From: Sphingorhabdus sp. M41
GTDB lineage: Bacteria > Pseudomonadota > Alphaproteobacteria > Sphingomonadales > Sphingomonadaceae
Direction of reading: 5' to 3'
Assembly: GCF_001586275.1 (NCBI RefSeq)
Contig: NZ_CP014545.1
Coordinates: forward strand, 956,501 to 1,020,500
DNA length: 64,000 bases
Both the position numbers and the translations under genes were made by a program. Under the pieces are notes generated by a model that was not told the DNA's origin, searched no databases, and saw nothing but the letters and a program-made list of their open reading frames with translations. Each line of letters starts with the position of its first letter. Position 1 is the first letter of the stretch. Positions 37,958-47,031 of the stretch are shown here, piece by piece.

Positions 37958-40815
37958 CCTATCAGCCGCAAAAGGATTTTGGCACACCCGCCTCTAAGGC
38001 CAGCGATATGGTAACGCTATCAATCGATGGCCGCGACGTCAGCGTTCCCGCCGGCACCAGCGTGATGCGCGCGGCAGCGGAAATCGACAATAATATCCCC
38101 AAGCTCTGCGCCACCGACAATGTCAAAAGTTTCGGCTCCTGCCGCCTCTGCCTGATCGAGATCGAAGGCCGCAGGGGCACCCCGGCAAGCTGCACCACGC
38201 CAGCCGAAGACGGCATGGTCGTCAGGACCCAGACGCCGCATCTGCAGAAATTGCGCAAGGGCGTGATGGAGCTTTATATTTCCGATCACCCGCTCGATTG
38301 TCTGACCTGCAGTGCCAATAATGATTGCGAGTTGCAGGATCAGGCCGCCAATGTCGGCCTCCGCGATGTCCGCTATGGCTATGAAGGCGCCAGCCATCTC
38401 GGCGAGGCGAAAGACACGTCCAACCCCTATTTCGACTTTGATCCATCCAAATGCATCGCCTGTTCGCGCTGCGTGCGGGCCTGCGATGAAGTGCAGGGGA
38501 CATTTGCGCTGACCATGGACGGTCGAGGCTTTGCGTCAAAAATCTCGGCTGGTCTGCCCACCGACGATTTCCTGTCGAGCGAGTGCGTCTCCTGCGGTGC
38601 CTGTGTCGAAGCCTGCCCGACGGCAACGCTGCAGGAAAAGACGATGACCGAAATCGGCAAGCCCGACCGGACCGAGATCACCACCTGTGCCTATTGCGGC
38701 GTCGGTTGCACCTTCCGCGCCGAAATGCGCGGCGAACAGCTGGTCCGCATGGTGCCGTGGAAAGACGGCAAGGCCAATCGCGGCCACAGCTGCGTCAAGG
38801 GACGCTTCGCCTGGGGCTATGCCAATCATCAGGACCGGATCACCAGGCCGATGATCCGCGAAAGCATCGATCAGCCCTGGCGGGAAGTCAGCTGGGAAGA
38901 AGCTGTGGGTCATGCCGCCAGCGAGATCAAACGTATCCAGAAAAAATATGGCCGGCTCAGCGTCGGCGGGATTACTTCGTCGCGCTGCACCAACGAAGAA
39001 ACATTTTTGGTGCAAAAGCTGATCCGCGCCGGTTTCGGCAATAACAATGTCGATACCTGCGCCCGCGTCTGTCACTCGCCAACCGGCTACGGGCTGAAAA
39101 CCACATTCGGCACCAGCGCCGGCACCCAGGATTTCGACAGCGTCGAGCATAGCGATGTCATCCTGGTAATCGGCGCCAATCCGACCGATGCCCACCCGGT
39201 CTTTGGCAGCCGGATGAAGCAACGCTTGCGCGGCATTGACGGCAGACCGCCGGCGCAACTGATCGTCATTGATCCACGCCGGATCGATCTGGTCAAATCC
39301 CCGCATATCGAGGCGGCGCACCATCTGCCGCTGCAGCCCGGCACCAATGTCGCCGTATTGACCGCAATGGCCCATGTCATCGTCACCGAAGGTCTGGCTG
39401 ACGAGGCCTTCATTCGCGAGCGCTGCGACTGGGACGAATATGCCGAATGGGCCGCCTTTGTTTCCGATGAGCGCCACGCGCCGGAAGTGTTGGAGCCGGT
39501 AACCCGCGTGCCGTCCGAAGAACTTCGCGCCGCCGCGCGGCTGTTCGCAACCGGCGGCAATGGCGCAATCTATTACGGGCTGGGCGTGACCGAGCACAGC
39601 CAGGGCAGTTCCACCGTGATGGCGATCGCCAATCTGGCGATGGCGACCGGCAATATCGGCCGGCCCGGCGTCGGCGTAAATCCCTTGCGCGGCCAAAATA
39701 ATGTCCAGGGCGCCTGCGACATGGGCAGCTTCCCGCACGAATTATCCGGCTATCGCCATGTTTCTGATGCGGCCACCCGCGCCTTGTTCGAAGCCGATTG
39801 GGGCGTGCCGATCGATTCAGAACCCGGTCTGCGCATTCCCAATATGCTCGATGCCGCCGTCGATGGCGAATTCAAGGCGCTATATGTCCAGGGCGAGGAT
39901 ATCTTGCAATCCGATCCCAATACCAAACATGTCTCCGCTGGTCTGGCGGCGATGGAATGCGTGATCGTCCACGACCTGTTCCTCAACGAAACCGCGAATT
40001 ACGCGCATGTCTTCCTGCCCGGCTCGACCTTTCTCGAGAAAAACGGCACGTTCACCAATGCCGAGCGCCGGATCCAGCTGGTCAACAAGGTGATGACGCC
40101 GGTCAATGGCATGGAGGACTGGGAAGTCACCCAGGCTCTGGCCAATGCGATGGGGCTGGACTGGAACTATTCCCACCCGTCCGAGATCATGGACGAGATC
40201 GCGCGCCTGACCCCGACTTTTGCCGGTGTGAATTTCGATCGTCTGAAAGCAGAAGGCTCGCTGCAATGGCCGGTCAATGAAGCCGCGCCCGACGGCTCGC
40301 CGATCATGCATGTCGACGGCTTTGTCCGCGGCAAGGGGCAATTTGTGGTTACGGACTATGTGCCGACCGACGAGAAGACCGGTCCGCGCTTTCCGCTGCT
40401 GCTGACGACGGGCCGGATATTGTCGCACTATAATGTCGGCGCGCAGACAAGGCGCACCGCCAATGACGCCTGGCATCCGGAAGACCTGCTGGAAATGCAC
40501 CCGACCGACGCGGAAAATCGCGGGCTGAAAAGCGGCGACTGGACCAGATTGTCGAGCCGCTCCGGAGAGACCACCTTGCGCCTGGCCGTGACCGAGCGGG
40601 TCGCCCCGGGCGTCGTCTATACAACCTTCCACCACCCCGCGACCCAGGCCAATGTCGTGACCACCGACTATAGCGACTGGGCGACAAACTGCCCGGAATA
40701 TAAAGTCACCGCCGTGCAGGTAGGCGCTTCCAACGGGCCGACCGACTGGCAGGAAGATTATGAAGAGCTGTCGGAACAGTCGCGGCGCATAGAAACAGTC
40801 GTGGCAGCGGAATGA
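37954..40815 (+). CDS. fdsA: NAD-dependent formate dehydrogenase, alpha (molybdenum) subunit
   Basis: 953 aa from the ATG at 37954 (ATGA overlap with fdsB; the frame is open further upstream inside fdsB). Domain order: NuoG-like [2Fe-2S] domain (CATDNVKSFGSCRLC), a His-Cys cluster (HPLDCLTCSANNDCELQD), two [4Fe-4S] motifs (CIACSRCVRACDE and CVSCGACVEACP), a further cluster CAYCGVGCTF, then the bis-MGD catalytic domain. The molybdenum ligand is Cys in ARVCHSPTGYG at about residue 373, so the enzyme uses cysteine and not selenocysteine. Formate is oxidised to CO2 in a soluble cytoplasmic complex. Confidence 0.96.
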   Translation: MTYQPQKDFGTPASKASDMVTLSIDGRDVSVPAGTSVMRAAAEIDNNIPKLCATDNVKSFGSCRLCLIEIEGRRGTPASCTTPAEDGMVVRTQTPHLQKLRKGVMELYISDHPLDCLTCSANNDCELQDQAANVGLRDVRYGYEGASHLGEAKDTSNPYFDFDPSKCIACSRCVRACDEVQGTFALTMDGRGFASKISAGLPTDDFLSSECVSCGACVEACPTATLQEKTMTEIGKPDRTEITTCAYCGVGCTFRAEMRGEQLVRMVPWKDGKANRGHSCVKGRFAWGYANHQDRITRPMIRESIDQPWREVSWEEAVGHAASEIKRIQKKYGRLSVGGITSSRCTNEETFLVQKLIRAGFGNNNVDTCARVCHSPTGYGLKTTFGTSAGTQDFDSVEHSDVILVIGANPTDAHPVFGSRMKQRLRGIDGRPPAQLIVIDPRRIDLVKSPHIEAAHHLPLQPGTNVAVLTAMAHVIVTEGLADEAFIRERCDWDEYAEWAAFVSDERHAPEVLEPVTRVPSEELRAAARLFATGGNGAIYYGLGVTEHSQGSSTVMAIANLAMATGNIGRPGVGVNPLRGQNNVQGACDMGSFPHELSGYRHVSDAATRALFEADWGVPIDSEPGLRIPNMLDAAVDGEFKALYVQGEDILQSDPNTKHVSAGLAAMECVIVHDLFLNETANYAHVFLPGSTFLEKNGTFTNAERRIQLVNKVMTPVNGMEDWEVTQALANAMGLDWNYSHPSEIMDEIARLTPTFAGVNFDRLKAEGSLQWPVNEAAPDGSPIMHVDGFVRGKGQFVVTDYVPTDEKTGPRFPLLLTTGRILSHYNVGAQTRRTANDAWHPEDLLEMHPTDAENRGLKSGDWTRLSSRSGETTLRLAVTERVAPGVVYTTFHHPATQANVVTTDYSDWATNCPEYKVTAVQVGASNGPTDWQEDYEELSEQSRRIETVVAAE

Positions 40816-41069
40816 ACACACTCGATCATCTGGTCTATATGGCCAACCAGATTGCCCGCAATTTCGGCACATTGGACCGCGATGCCGCTGCTGAAGCGAC
40901 AGCCGAGCATATCCTGCTCTTTTGGGCCCCGCGGATGAAGAACCGGATCATTGCCCATGTTGCCGAAGGGGCAGCAAATGACCTGTCCGAAGTCGCCGCT
41001 CTTGCTGTCGGCATGGTGACCAAGAAGGCGCAGCCGGTTGCCGCTGATCCCGTCGCCACCGGGGCCTAG
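40812..41069 (+). CDS. fdsD: Formate dehydrogenase delta subunit
   Basis: 85 aa. DHLVYMANQIARNFGTLDRDAA at the start and HILLFWAPRMKNRII in the middle are the FdsD signature. This small subunit is found with FdsGBA operons and assists assembly or stability; its exact role is unsettled. Overlaps fdsA by 4 bp. Confidence 0.92.
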   Translation: MNTLDHLVYMANQIARNFGTLDRDAAAEATAEHILLFWAPRMKNRIIAHVAEGAANDLSEVAALAVGMVTKKAQPVAADPVATGA

Positions 41070-41846
41070 ATGGACAGCTATCAGGCCACGGTCATTCGCC
41101 CCGGCAATGCCGCCCCGGAAAAAGAGTCCCGACAGGTCGCCATCGAAGCACCGGTCTCGATCGAGTTTAACGGTATCGGCTATGCTGTAATGATGGCGAC
41201 GCCCTCAGATCTGGAAGATTTTGCCACCGGATTTGCCATATCCGAAAGGCTGGTCGAGCGGGCCGATCAACTGGGCGTGATCGACGTGCATCGCCATGAA
41301 AACGGCTGGATCATCCGGGCCAATGTCGCGTCGGAAAAGGCCGATACGATCTTCGAACGGGCGCGCACCCGCGTTGCCGAAAGCAGCTGCGGGCTCTGCG
41401 GTCTGGAAAATCTGGAACTGGTCGCCCAGCCGCTGCCAAAGGTCAGCGCGCACCAACCGGTCCACAAAGACCATATCTTTGCCGCGCTAGCCGCCTTGCA
41501 TGACCATCAGCCCCTGAACAAGGCCACCGGCGGAGTCCATGCGGCGGCATGGGTCGACGAGACGGGCGCCATTGCCAGCGTCCGCGAAGATGTCGGTCGC
41601 CACAACGCGCTCGACAAGCTGATCGGTGCAATGGCCAGGGAAAACAGACCGCTAGCAACCGGTTTCGTCCTGACAACATCCCGCTGCAGCTACGAGATTG
41701 TCGAGAAATCGGTGATCGCAGGAGCCACAACGTTGGTCACGATCTCGGTACCCACCAGCATCGCAATCGAACGCGCGCGATCCTGCGGCCTGACGCTGAT
41801 ATCGCTGGCCCGCGATGACAGTTATCTCGACTATAGTGGTGGCTGA
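41070..41846 (+). CDS. fdhD: Formate dehydrogenase accessory sulfurtransferase FdhD/FdsC
   Basis: 258 aa, ATG directly after the fdsD stop. AVMMATPSDLEDFATGFAISE, ESSCGLCGLENL (the conserved Cys pair that carries sulfur), THKA-type loop AATGGVHAAAW-like, and DVGRHNALDKLIGAM are family hallmarks. It transfers sulfur to the molybdenum cofactor before insertion into FdsA. Last gene of the operon. Confidence 0.94.
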   Translation: MDSYQATVIRPGNAAPEKESRQVAIEAPVSIEFNGIGYAVMMATPSDLEDFATGFAISERLVERADQLGVIDVHRHENGWIIRANVASEKADTIFERARTRVAESSCGLCGLENLELVAQPLPKVSAHQPVHKDHIFAALAALHDHQPLNKATGGVHAAAWVDETGAIASVREDVGRHNALDKLIGAMARENRPLATGFVLTTSRCSYEIVEKSVIAGATTLVTISVPTSIAIERARSCGLTLISLARDDSYLDYSGG

Positions 41847-41931
41847 GGTTTAACTGGCATTGGCTTGGAATTGCGTCATCACACGGCAATCCTAGGGGTC
41901 ATTGCACCCGTCACTTCATTATCAATCAACA

Positions 41932-41959
41932 TTTTTAGATAGATATTATCTATCAAAAA
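41932..41959. promoter_or_regulatory. AT-rich palindrome
   Basis: The 17-bp core GATAGATATTATCTATC is perfectly symmetric around one T (41938-41954) and is extended by TTTTT and AAAAA on either side. It lies in the 185-bp gap between fdhD and the YdcH-like gene. Likely a protein-binding operator or a cruciform-prone site; a weak terminator for the fds operon is the other reading. Confidence 0.55.
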
Positions 41960-42031
41960 TTCCATAGTCATTCGATTTGATCAATGTCTCTAGCCAGTGC
42001 ATATCGGCTTGGCAACAAAAGGAGGCAAGCG

Positions 42032-42205
42032 ATGAAAAATTACCTGAATGAACTCGTCAGACGCCATCGAAGGCTGAACCGCCAGATCGACAACCGCAAA
42101 GCGGCCGGTTGGCAAGTTGACATGAAGCAACTCAAACGCCTGCGGTTGCGGATCAAGGATGAAATCCAGGTCATTCGCAAGCGTCTGCGACAATCACCCT
42201 CATAA
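42032..42205 (+). CDS. Small YdcH/DUF465-like protein
   Basis: 57 aa, with a perfect AAAAGGAGG ribosome site seven bases before the ATG. The peptide is one long basic amphipathic helical hairpin (LNELVRRHRRLNRQID...MKQLKRLRLRIKDEIQVIRKRL), matching the YdcH/DUF465 family, whose function is unknown. The strong ribosome site predicts high expression. Stands alone behind the palindrome at 41932. Confidence 0.75.
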   Translation: MKNYLNELVRRHRRLNRQIDNRKAAGWQVDMKQLKRLRLRIKDEIQVIRKRLRQSPS

Positions 42206-42322
42206 AGCCGACAAAATTGAACCGGACGGCGCGCACCTCCCCCGAGCCATATGCGCCGTCCAAATCGCCTTGAAATGGCCCGATATCCAGGCCAGCTGGC
42301 TTTAATCAAAGGAATGAATGCA

Positions 42323-42607
42323 ATGCATATCGCACCAACTATGAACTGCCCGCTTTGCTCGGTTGCATTGGTCATCAGTGAACGCCAGAGCATCGAGATT
42401 GATTATTGCCCGCAGTGCCGCGGCGTTTGGCTTGATCGCGGCGAACTCGACAAGTTGATTGAACGCTCCGCCCCGCCGGTACCGCAATTCGAGGAGCGAC
42501 GGCCTGCTGGCAAGGACTATGGCGACAATCGAGGCCATGTTGATGACCATGATCGCGGATATAAAAAGAAACGCCGGAAATCCTTCCTGGAGGAGCTGTT
42601 CGACTAG
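42323..42607 (+). CDS. Zinc-ribbon (zf-TFIIB) domain protein
   Basis: 94 aa from the ATG at 42323, placed nine bases after AAAGGA; a start at 42314 is too close to it. MNCPLC...DYCPQCRGVWLDRGELDKLIE is the four-cysteine zf-TFIIB motif followed by its usual helix. The C-terminus is charged and ends in KKKRRKSFLEELFD. Function unknown; proteins of this family are often found near stress or membrane-protein genes. Confidence 0.85.
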   Translation: MHIAPTMNCPLCSVALVISERQSIEIDYCPQCRGVWLDRGELDKLIERSAPPVPQFEERRPAGKDYGDNRGHVDDHDRGYKKKRRKSFLEELFD

Positions 42608-42686
42608 GGACTATATTGTCTTCCCCGGTTTCTCGAGAGAATGAGATGACGACGATGTTTCGCGTTCGTACTTCCAGGAAAAATAT

Positions 42687-43718
42687 ATGATTGAATCTAT
42701 AATCTATCTGACGCTGGGCCTGGTGGCGCTGCTGGTGGGCGGCGAGGTGCTTGTGCGCGGCGCTGTCCGGTTGGCTTCGCGCGCCGGAGTGACGCCGCTT
42801 ATCGTCGGTCTTGTGATCGTCGGTTTCGGGACATCCATGCCGGAATTGGTCACCAGTGTCGAAGCGGCGTTGCTGGATGCTCCGGGAATCGCATGGGGCA
42901 ATATCGTCGGTTCCAATATTGCCAACGGCTTGCTGATATTGGGCGTCGCCGCGCTTGCTTCACCCATCATCATCACCAATGCCAATTATTTGCGCGACCC
43001 GGTGATCATGATCGCTGCCTCATTCGGCCTGATTGCGGTTGCCATGACCGGGCTCGGTCATGGACTCGTCGGCATAGCCATGGCCGGATTGCTTGCCGCC
43101 TATATCACCTATTGCTACCGGCAGGAGAAAGTTGCTGTCCTTCAAATCGCTGCTGATCATGATCCGACATTCCACAATGCGCCGCATGACAAGGCGGCGG
43201 CGCTGGAACTGGCTGATCCCTTGCTGCCTCATCCGCTATCGCAGGGCGCCGTCAATGGCTGGCTCAAACCGATCGTCCTGACACTCGCAGGGCTTGCCAT
43301 TCTCATCATCGGCGGACGGATGCTGGTGTCAGGGGCGATAGACCTGGCACGCATGGCGAATCTGTCGGAAACACTGATTGGGCTGACGATCGTCGCCGTC
43401 GGTACGTCGCTGCCGGAACTGGTGACTTCCGTGATCGCAGCTATCCGAAAACAGTCGGAAATCGCCTTTGGCAATGTGATCGGTTCAAACATCTATAATA
43501 TTCTCGGGATCGGCGGTGTCACAATGATGTTTGCACCAAGCGGCGTTCCGAATGACCTGATCAGCCGCGACTTGCCGATCATGCTGGCAAGCAGCATTTT
43601 GATCATTCTTATCTTGATGAAATGGCGCAGATTTGGACGGATCAGCGGCGCATTGCTGGTTAGCGGCTACTTTTTCTATCTCGGTTTTCTGATATATGGA
43701 AGCTTGGACGTTGCATAA
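42687..43718 (+). CDS. Calcium/sodium antiporter, CaCA family (YrbG-like)
   Basis: 343 aa, ten or so membrane helices. The two alpha repeats are plain: GFGTSMPELVTSVEAA...GNIVGSNIANGLLILG near residues 45-90 and VAVGTSLPELVTSVIAA...GNVIGSNIYNILGIGG near 225-270, each with the Glu and Asn that bind cations. It exchanges Ca2+ for Na+ or H+ across the inner membrane. A polar loop of ~40 residues separates the halves. Free-standing gene. Confidence 0.93.
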   Translation: MIESIIYLTLGLVALLVGGEVLVRGAVRLASRAGVTPLIVGLVIVGFGTSMPELVTSVEAALLDAPGIAWGNIVGSNIANGLLILGVAALASPIIITNANYLRDPVIMIAASFGLIAVAMTGLGHGLVGIAMAGLLAAYITYCYRQEKVAVLQIAADHDPTFHNAPHDKAAALELADPLLPHPLSQGAVNGWLKPIVLTLAGLAILIIGGRMLVSGAIDLARMANLSETLIGLTIVAVGTSLPELVTSVIAAIRKQSEIAFGNVIGSNIYNILGIGGVTMMFAPSGVPNDLISRDLPIMLASSILIILILMKWRRFGRISGALLVSGYFFYLGFLIYGSLDVA

Positions 43719-43785
43719 GCGGAAATCGACGGTGCGGTCTTCCCAGCGATTATCCCACTCGGACGGCAAGGGACAGTGACCAACA

Positions 43786-44052
43786 ATGACTTTTGCAGAT
43801 ATTCTGGTCCGGCTTCTCGATTTTTCGATAATCGGTTTTGCTCTGGCATCGGGCTGGCTTTGGCTGGCCGCCAGCCGCCGCCGACTGCGGCGCGTGAGCA
43901 AGCATGAAACGCTCGATGCCGCCGATTATAACCGGATTATAACGGCGCTCAATCGCACCCAAATCCTCAATTCCCGTGCAGCGCTGGCTACGGCATTGGC
44001 CGCGTTTATGGCTGCGCTGCGCATCATTTGCTACGAGATTTTCGGGACCTGA
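43786..44052 (+). CDS. Small membrane protein, unknown
   Basis: 88 aa. A hydrophobic segment at residues 12-30 is followed by a basic stretch (ASRRRLRRVSK) and a second hydrophobic segment at 63-80, so it likely spans the membrane twice with the basic loop in the cytoplasm. I do not recognise a family. Similar codon use to its neighbours supports a real gene. Confidence 0.55.
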   Translation: MTFADILVRLLDFSIIGFALASGWLWLAASRRRLRRVSKHETLDAADYNRIITALNRTQILNSRAALATALAAFMAALRIICYEIFGT

Positions 44053-44148
44053 ATTGCCGTAAAGCGAGATGAAATTGACAACCAGTGCGCTGTCACCGAA
44101 ATTCGCGTAATGGCTCAAAGGCGCACAGCCCCTTCTGGAGATTTGATC

Positions 44149-45309
44149 ATGACCACAGCATCGCGACCGCCTTCAATCGGCAAAGCCGAACGCGAACAGC
44201 GGCTGGACCAGCTGCGCAAAGCGATGTCGGCAAGCGGCGTTGATGCGATCATCATCACGCCGGGCAGCAATATGCGCTATTTTTTCGCCGAGGCTTTTTA
44301 TGAAAGCGAACGCTTCGTTGGCGTGCTGATCACGGCAGACAGCAATATCTTCATTTGCCCGAAATTCGAGGAATCCGCGATCCGTGCCAAATTCCCGATG
44401 GCCGCGGAAATGGCCTTCTGGGAGGAGCATGAAAGCCCCTTTGCGTTGATTGCTTCTCTATTGGCGGATCACGACTGCCAGCGATGCGCGCTTGACCCGG
44501 AATGTTCCTATGGCCTGGCCGCGCGCCTGATCGAAGCGCTGGCACAGCTCGAAAAGCCGGTGCTCCACGGCTCCGCCGCCCCGATCATCGCGCCATTGCG
44601 CGCGAGAAAATCACAGGCTGAAATCGATCTGATGATCGCAGCCATGCAGCTAACGCTCTCTGTCCATCAAACGGTGTTCGAATGGATCAAGCCGGGCATG
44701 AAGGCCAGCGCCGTGATCGCCGAAATCGACCGTCTGCACCGCGCCGGTGGCGCCGATGGCGGCAACAGCTTTTGCGCCGTCCAGTTCGGCGAAGCGACCT
44801 CCCATCCGCACGGCGTCCCGGGCGACCCGGCGCTGAAGGAGGGCGAGCTGATCCTGATCGACACCGGCTGCACCATCGACGGCTATAATAGCGACATCAC
44901 CCGCACCTATGCCCTGTCGAAACTGGACAGCGAGATCGAGAGATTGTGGCGGGTCGAAAAACAGGCCCAGCAAGCCGCTTTCGACCGCGCCGCCATCGGC
45001 ACAGCCTGCGAAGACGTCGACAAGGCCGCTCGCGATGTACTGATCAGCCACGGCCTCGGCCCCGACTATGACCTGCCAGGCCTTCCCCACCGCACCGGCC
45101 ACGGCATCGGGCTCGACATCCATGAAGGCCCCTATCTGGTCAAGGGTGACCAGACGCCGCTGGCGGCCGGCATGTGTTTCTCCAACGAACCGATGATCGT
45201 GGTGCCCGGCGCATATGGCATCCGGCTGGAAGACCATTTCTATATGACGGCGTCGAGGGCGGAGTGGTTTACTGAGCCGCAAGCAGATCTTTACCGGCCG
45301 TTTGGGTAG
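44149..45309 (+). CDS. M24-family metallopeptidase (Xaa-Pro dipeptidase-like)
   Basis: 386 aa from the ATG at 44149 with TGGAGA upstream. An N-terminal creatinase domain (to residue ~145) precedes the pita-bread catalytic domain. All five metal ligands are visible: LIDTGCTIDGYNSDITRTYAL (two Asp), HRTGHGIGLDIHEGP (His), FSNEPMIVVPG (Glu) and GIRLEDHFYM (Glu). It should release an N-terminal residue before proline or cleave Xaa-Pro dipeptides. Stands alone. Confidence 0.92.
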   Translation: MTTASRPPSIGKAEREQRLDQLRKAMSASGVDAIIITPGSNMRYFFAEAFYESERFVGVLITADSNIFICPKFEESAIRAKFPMAAEMAFWEEHESPFALIASLLADHDCQRCALDPECSYGLAARLIEALAQLEKPVLHGSAAPIIAPLRARKSQAEIDLMIAAMQLTLSVHQTVFEWIKPGMKASAVIAEIDRLHRAGGADGGNSFCAVQFGEATSHPHGVPGDPALKEGELILIDTGCTIDGYNSDITRTYALSKLDSEIERLWRVEKQAQQAAFDRAAIGTACEDVDKAARDVLISHGLGPDYDLPGLPHRTGHGIGLDIHEGPYLVKGDQTPLAAGMCFSNEPMIVVPGAYGIRLEDHFYMTASRAEWFTEPQADLYRPFG

Positions 45310-45333
45310 AGTCGAATGGGAATGACCCGCGCT

Positions 45334-45372
45334 TTTTTAAGTCGCGGTAGCTGCGACCAAATTACTTAAAAA
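45334..45372. other. Nested inverted repeat downstream of the peptidase gene
   Basis: TTTTTAAGT (45334-45342) pairs with ACTTAAAAA (45364-45372); inside it GTCGC (45341-45345) pairs with GCGAC (45353-45357). The two pairings exclude one another in part. It may end transcription or act in the leader of the gene starting at 45390. Confidence 0.45.
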
Positions 45373-45389
45373 TATCGGAACTCTCAACG

Positions 45390-45836
45390 ATGCGCTATTT
45401 TCTTGATACGGAATTCAACGGCTTTTGCGGAGACCTGATCTCGATCGCCCTGGTTCCCGAAGATGACGGCCACGCGCCCTTTTACGCGGCAATCACATGC
45501 CAGGACCCTACGCCATGGGTTGCCGAGCATATCATTCCGGTACTGGATGTGGAGCCAGAGACGCGCAGCCACGTTGCTGGCCAGTACGCCGAATATCTGA
45601 ACGACGATCCCGAACCTGTGCTGGTTGCAGACTGGCCGGAAGACATTGCCCACGCGGCGCGCATGCTGGTCATTGGCCCGGGCCTTATGAAACCGGTGCG
45701 CAATATTCGGTTTGATCTGGTCGATGCCGCGCTCGTAAGCTCGGGTGCGGGCAGTGCCGTTCCGCATAATGCCTATCATGATGCACTCCGGCTTCGCGCC
45801 GACGTGCTTGCCTATGAAAAACGATTGGCAACGTAG
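45390..45836 (+). CDS. 3'-5' exoribonuclease-like protein (Rv2179c/DEDD type)
   Basis: 148 aa. It opens with MRYFLDTEFNG, the Asp-x-Glu of DEDD exonucleases, followed by DLISIALVPEDD, a middle ADWPEDIAHA, and HNAYHDALRLRAD with the late His and Asp. This matches the small Rv2179c-like group that trims RNA. Acts in the cytoplasm. A convincing but short member; the partner genes give no clue to its target. Confidence 0.75.
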   Translation: MRYFLDTEFNGFCGDLISIALVPEDDGHAPFYAAITCQDPTPWVAEHIIPVLDVEPETRSHVAGQYAEYLNDDPEPVLVADWPEDIAHAARMLVIGPGLMKPVRNIRFDLVDAALVSSGAGSAVPHNAYHDALRLRADVLAYEKRLAT

Positions 45837-46393
45837 ACATCGCGAGAAACCCTGTCCTACTCCCCACTTAATCGTTTATTGTATGGCCCGCTCCCGCGAA
45901 GGGCGCGGGGCAGGTTCTTTGACAATCTGGATATAATCACGGCACCGCCTGCTGTCCGGATGCTTCTACTGGACCGTTTGGAGTTGCAATCTCAAAGATT
46001 ACACTAGACGCCAGACTCGCGGCACATAAAGACAGGAAATCTGCGGCTTCGGAGCAAAGGTCACAGAAAACAAAACCGAGCTTCTGTGTCTAGTTCGCCG
46101 GGAGTTGCAGCAATGGCCGGGTTCGCACGTTGGCGCAAAGCCACACAAGCTTGAAGAGAGCGCGCAATCGCTTTGCGTCTTCGAGGCTTCGCGCGAGTCA
46201 GATCGGTCTGATCGCTAAAAACGGGAACGCGATAACCGCTCATTGGCCCGAACTTTGACGAACTTTGACGAACTTTGAGATCGACAGAGCCGGTCATTTA
46301 GGGAGCTTTGCTGCGGATATCGGCAATCCCGGCATGTGCGCTCGGGCGTTTCTCGGTCGCTCGTCCATCAGGCGCTACATGAGCCTGAAAAAC
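45837..46393. other. Non-coding gap before tRNA-Pro
   Basis: 557 bp with no convincing gene; short frames here lack ribosome sites and family features. It contains the tandem repeat at 46251-46280 and otherwise nothing I can interpret. Such a gap next to a tRNA gene can be a remnant of an integrated element, but no integrase or second tRNA end was seen. Confidence 0.5.
46251..46280 (+). repeat. Three tandem 10-bp repeats
   Basis: AACTTTGACG is repeated head to tail at 46251 and 46261 and followed by AACTTTGAGA. It lies 114 bp from the 3' end of the tRNA-Pro gene. Confidence 0.8.
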
Positions 46394-46470
46394 TGGTCGG
46401 GACGAGAGGATTCGAACCTCCGACCCCCACACCCCCAGTGTGATGCGCTACCAGGCTGCGCTACGTCCCG
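46394..46470 (-). tRNA. tRNA-Pro (anticodon GGG)
   Basis: 77 nt on the minus strand. The acceptor stem CGGGACG pairs with CGTCCCG, the D-arm AGCGCAGCCTGGTAGCGC, an anticodon loop CTGGGGG giving GGG, and the T-arm GGTTCGAATCC are all present, with CCA encoded. It reads CCC and CCU codons. Confidence 0.95.
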
Positions 46471-46671
46471 ACCGAGGCTGCGCATATATGGAGGTCGGTG
46501 GGGCTTGGCAAGTCGTTTGCGTCATGCTTGCAACCTTTCCCCAATACGGATTTCGTTGCACCTGTGACAAGCGCGTGATAGGCGCGCGCATCATCTGGGT
46601 TGGCTGTTTGAGGGCTTGAAACACGGACCCGGGCACCACACATAAAAAATTGCAATAATCGGGACGATTTC

Positions 46672-47004
46672 ATGACAACAATTTCTATTTTATCTTCAGC
46701 AGCTGGCGCTGGTGGCGCCGGGGGCTTTCTGATCTCGGTCATGCCACTGGTGCTGATCTTCGCGGTTTTCTATTTCCTACTCATTCGTCCTCAGCAAAAG
46801 AAGATGAAGGAACATCAGGCAAAGGTCGGTTCGGTCAAGAAGAATGACGAAGTCGTGACCGGCGGCGGACTGGTGGGCAAAGCGGTCAAGGTTGACGACG
46901 AATATGTAGAAATCGAGATTGCCAACGGTGTCCGCGTCAAAGCGGTCAAGGCAACCCTGACCGATGTCATGCCGCGCGGCGGAGCCAAACCAGCGAACGA
47001 CTGA
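46672..47004 (+). CDS. yajC: Preprotein translocase subunit YajC
   Basis: 110 aa. One membrane helix (LISVMPLVLIFAVFYFLLIRP) followed by QQKKMKEHQAKVGSVKKNDEVVTGGGLVGK and a small beta domain. It associates with SecDF in the inner membrane. Directly upstream of secD, as in most proteobacteria. Confidence 0.95.
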   Translation: MTTISILSSAAGAGGAGGFLISVMPLVLIFAVFYFLLIRPQQKKMKEHQAKVGSVKKNDEVVTGGGLVGKAVKVDDEYVEIEIANGVRVKAVKATLTDVMPRGGAKPAND

Positions 47005-47031
47005 ACGCGGTGATATAGAAAGTTAGTTTCA

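Noticed and set aside
46061-46297. 78-aa frame in the gap before tRNA-Pro
   Set aside because: No ribosome site, no family features, overlaps the tandem repeats.
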